Positions 5,312 to 7,408 of a DNA stretch of 7,408 nucleotides are shown here, in pieces (the stretch's first letter is position 1; each line of letters opens with the position of its first letter). Made by a program: the position numbers and the translations under genes. The DNA is taken from NCBI GenBank assembly GCA_017395725.1, contig JAFQOB010000341.1, forward strand, positions 1-7,408, in the 5' to 3' direction. Source of the DNA: Clostridia bacterium (GTDB lineage: Bacteria > Bacillota_A > Clostridia > Oscillospirales > CAG-272). The notes beneath the pieces were generated by a model. That model worked only from the letters and a program-made list of their open reading frames with translations. It was not told the origin of the DNA and made no database searches.

Positions 5312-6016
5312 ATGCTTTTGTATATTGTAAGACATGGCGACCCTAATTATAAAGATGACTGCTTGACAGAGTTTGGTAAGGTTCAGGCCGAAGCAGTTGC
5401 CAAAAGAATGAAGGATTCGGGAATTAACGTTATCTATTCTTCTCCTATGGGGAGAGCTATAGAAACCGCCGAGCCTACTTGTCGTCTTATGGGATTGCCT
5501 TATACGATTGAAGAATGGACACACGAGGTTCAGGGAGAAAGAATGACTACTTATCCCAACGGTGAAAGAAAGTCCGTTACTTTGTTGCAGAATACCTTGC
5601 TTCGTGAAAACGGTGAAATAGATATTCCCTTTGAAAAAACTTTTGAAACAAAGGCTCTTCGTGAATCGGAAATGGAGAAAGCTTTTAATTACATAAAGGA
5701 TAGCGGTAACGAATTTCTTGAGCGTTTAGGATATAAAGAAGAGAACGGTATATACAGAATCCTTAAACCTAATGAAGACAGAGTTGCTTTGTTTTGTCAT
5801 GCAGTGTTTACGCGAACTTGGCTTTCACATCTTTTGCATATACCTATGCACATTATGTGGTCGTCATTTGCACCCACTCATACAGGTGTTACTATAATTG
5901 AATTTAAGAATAATGAAAACGGTTTCACAGCACCTAAGTGTCTGTGTTTTTCGGATATGTCTCACCTTTATGCAAACAACGTGGATATGACCCACGACAG
6001 AAAGATATTGGTATAG
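5312..6016 (+). CDS. Histidine phosphatase family protein, copy 2 (tandem paralogue)
   Basis: A 234-aa paralogue of the preceding gene, about 65% identical by hand alignment (roughly 154 of 235 positions), with a single one-residue gap near position 187. The catalytic set is intact: RHG 7-9, R48 in SPMGRAIETA, E72, H163 in FCHA. The central block YKEENGIYRI is identical in both copies, and the C-terminal Cys-x-Cys is kept (210-212). The last 13 residues hardly match. The start has AAAGGAG 7 nt upstream. A 23-nt gap from copy 1 and no promoter in between suggest one transcript. Both active sites look functional, so this is an established duplication rather than a decaying copy; a split of substrates is possible but not shown. 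Confidence 0.92.
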   Translation: MLLYIVRHGDPNYKDDCLTEFGKVQAEAVAKRMKDSGINVIYSSPMGRAIETAEPTCRLMGLPYTIEEWTHEVQGERMTTYPNGERKSVTLLQNTLLRENGEIDIPFEKTFETKALRESEMEKAFNYIKDSGNEFLERLGYKEENGIYRILKPNEDRVALFCHAVFTRTWLSHLLHIPMHIMWSSFAPTHTGVTIIEFKNNENGFTAPKCLCFSDMSHLYANNVDMTHDRKILV

Positions 6017-6023
6017 TATTTTT

Positions 6024-6052
6024 TGGCAAGCTTTTTTGAGCTTGCCATTTGT
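6024..6052 (+). terminator. Hairpin terminator after the phosphatase pair
   Basis: A 9-bp stem TGGCAAGCT/AGCTTGCCA (6024-6032 with 6039-6047) with loop TTTTTG is followed by TTTGTGCGTTGTTTTT. The T-run is interrupted, so termination may be partial, letting some transcription continue into the MATE gene. No convincing separate promoter was found in 6048-6095. Confidence 0.6.
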
Positions 6053-6095
6053 GCGTTGTTTTTGAAAGCAAACGGAAGAAAAGAGGGATTTTTTT

Positions 6096-7408
6096 TTGAA
6101 GAATGCTAAAGGAATGGATCTTACGCAGGGACCAATATTTAAACAGTTGATAGTTTTTGCTTTACCTGTTATAGCTACAAGTTTGTTACAGCAATTTTAT
6201 AATACCGCTGACCAAATTGTTGTAGGGAAGTTTGCGGGTGTTACTGCACACGCAGCGGTGGGCTCTACCGGATACGTAACCAATCTGATATTGAATCTGT
6301 TTGTTGGTATGTCTGTTGGGGCAACGGTAACCTGCGCAAAGTTTTTCGGTGCAAAAGATAAAGAGCGTATAAGTAAGACTGTTCACACGTCAGTAGCTTT
6401 GGCGCTTTTCAGCGGTCTGTTTTTGGCAATTGTCGGAGTATTGCTGTCGAGACCTCTACTTCAATTGATGGATACACCTGCAGACGTAATAGATCATTCT
6501 GTTCGATATATGTCAATTATATTTTTGGGTTCTCCATTTTCTATGCTTTATAATTTCTGCTCAGGTCTTTTGAGGGCGAGCGGAGATACGAAACGCCCCC
6601 TCTATATATTGAGTGTTTCGGGGGCAGTAAACGTTATATTAAATCTTATCTTAGTAGTTTTCTTTGAAATGGCAGAAGCGGGGGTTGCTATTGCAACTGT
6701 TGTTTCTCAGATGGTATCATCATTGTGGGTGTTGGGAATTATGATGAAACGTGATGATGACATGAAATTTAATTTAAAGAAAATGAGATTTCATAAAGAC
6801 GAATTGGCAAATATAATCAGAATAGGCGTTCCTTCCGGACTTAATGCAATACTGTTTAATTTTGCAAATATCACATTGCAGTCAACCATAAATTCGTTTG
6901 GAAAAGAGTTTATATCCGCAAGTTCTGCGGGAACGAGTATAGCGAATTACATAAGCCTTGCTCAAAGCGCATTCGGTACTGCTACGGTAAGCTACGTAGG
7001 ACAAAATTACGGTGCGAAGAAGTATAAACGAATTGAAAAAGTGGTTTTGGTTGGTGTTTTGACAGTTACAGTACTGACGTTAGTTCTTGCATGTGTAGTG
7101 TCGTTGATTCCGAGATTTTTGCTTGGATTGTTTACTACGGAACAGGCTGTTGTTGAGATAGGTATAGGTAAGCTTTTTATAATGTGTTTTGGATATATAT
7201 TAGAGGCTCCGGCTGTTATATTTGCTCCTGCTATGAGGGGTATGGAAAAATCAAAGACGCCGATGTTCTTGAATGTCTTTTCCATATTTGTAAGCAGAAT
7301 TGTGTGGATAACGCTGATATTCCCTCTGTTTCCCGCCAACACCTTGTTTGCTTTTAATATGTTATATGTTTGTTTCCCGTTATCCTGGGCAATGTCGTCT
7401 TTGTCTAT
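6096..7408 (+). CDS. MATE family efflux transporter (3' end beyond the window)
   Basis: An open frame of 437 codons runs off the window end. Full-length MATE proteins have about 450 residues, so little is missing. These are 12-helix inner-membrane antiporters that export drugs or metabolites against a Na+ or H+ gradient. Motifs include MDLTQGPIFKQ at the N-terminus, ALPVIATSLLQQFYNTAD followed by VGKFAG (about 23-48), and RASGDTKRP (160-168). The second repeat begins around GVPSGLNAILF (244-254). The two halves echo each other: FFGAKDKERI at 83-92 and NYGAKKYKRI at 304-313. The start is a TTG at 6096, because GAGGG lies 8 nt before it and the product then begins MKNAKGMDLTQG. The ATG at 6114 has no usable ribosome site. 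Nine T residues (6089-6097) separate the ribosome site from, and run into, the start codon. Confidence 0.93.
   Translation, partial: MKNAKGMDLTQGPIFKQLIVFALPVIATSLLQQFYNTADQIVVGKFAGVTAHAAVGSTGYVTNLILNLFVGMSVGATVTCAKFFGAKDKERISKTVHTSVALALFSGLFLAIVGVLLSRPLLQLMDTPADVIDHSVRYMSIIFLGSPFSMLYNFCSGLLRASGDTKRPLYILSVSGAVNVILNLILVVFFEMAEAGVAIATVVSQMVSSLWVLGIMMKRDDDMKFNLKKMRFHKDELANIIRIGVPSGLNAILFNFANITLQSTINSFGKEFISASSAGTSIANYISLAQSAFGTATVSYVGQNYGAKKYKRIEKVVLVGVLTVTVLTLVLACVVSLIPRFLLGLFTTEQAVVEIGIGKLFIMCFGYILEAPAVIFAPAMRGMEKSKTPMFLNVFSIFVSRIVWITLIFPLFPANTLFAFNMLYVCFPLSWAMSSLS

Noticed and set aside
7007..7342. Leftward 111-codon open frame near the window end
   Set aside because: It is antisense to the MATE transporter frame, which is continuous with clear motifs on the plus strand.

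Overview
The window looks like a chromosomal piece from a low-to-moderate GC, Gram-positive anaerobe of the Clostridia, perhaps Oscillospiraceae/Ruminococcaceae-like. This is inferred from the strong AGGAG-type ribosome binding sites, TTG and GTG starts, canonical TTGACA/TATAAT promoters, a lipoprotein solute-binding protein, a tRNA with encoded CCA, and protein families common in gut Firmicutes. There is no rRNA or species-specific marker, so the taxon is not proven.

Layout. Positions 1-186 hold the decayed 3' end of an IS200/IS605-type TnpA, followed by closely packed hairpins (187-307) and a bidirectional terminator (323-353). Positions 357-2716, on the minus strand, are a complete polar amino acid ABC uptake operon in the order binding lipoprotein, permease, ATPase. 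A stable hairpin lies between the first two genes, and the permease and ATPase genes overlap. Its promoter region (2717-2979) is shared with a divergent gene for a five-helix membrane protein of unknown function (2980-3594), which ends at a long terminator.

Positions 3720-4393, on the minus strand, are the most unusual part. A tRNA-Arg(ACG) with its own promoter is followed by a perfect 41-nt terminator palindrome. Directly after that comes a run of small hairpins separated by CATCATT/ATGATG boxes (4105-4273). The run leads into a gene for a four-helix-bundle protein of the 23S rRNA intervening-sequence/Avd type (3720-4073). Gene and array together look like one inserted, possibly mobile, RNA-plus-protein unit.

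Positions 4581-6016, on the plus strand, are two tandem, diverged copies (about 65% identical by hand alignment) of a histidine-phosphatase-family gene behind an extended -10 promoter. After a hairpin terminator, a MATE-family multidrug/cation antiporter begins at a TTG codon (6096) and runs off the window end.

How they work together: the ABC operon is a self-contained importer. The phosphatase pair and the MATE exporter are metabolic or housekeeping genes with unknown substrates. The best candidate for an undescribed system is the tRNA-linked hairpin array plus four-helix-bundle gene, with the IS200-like hairpin cluster at the left edge as a possible parallel.
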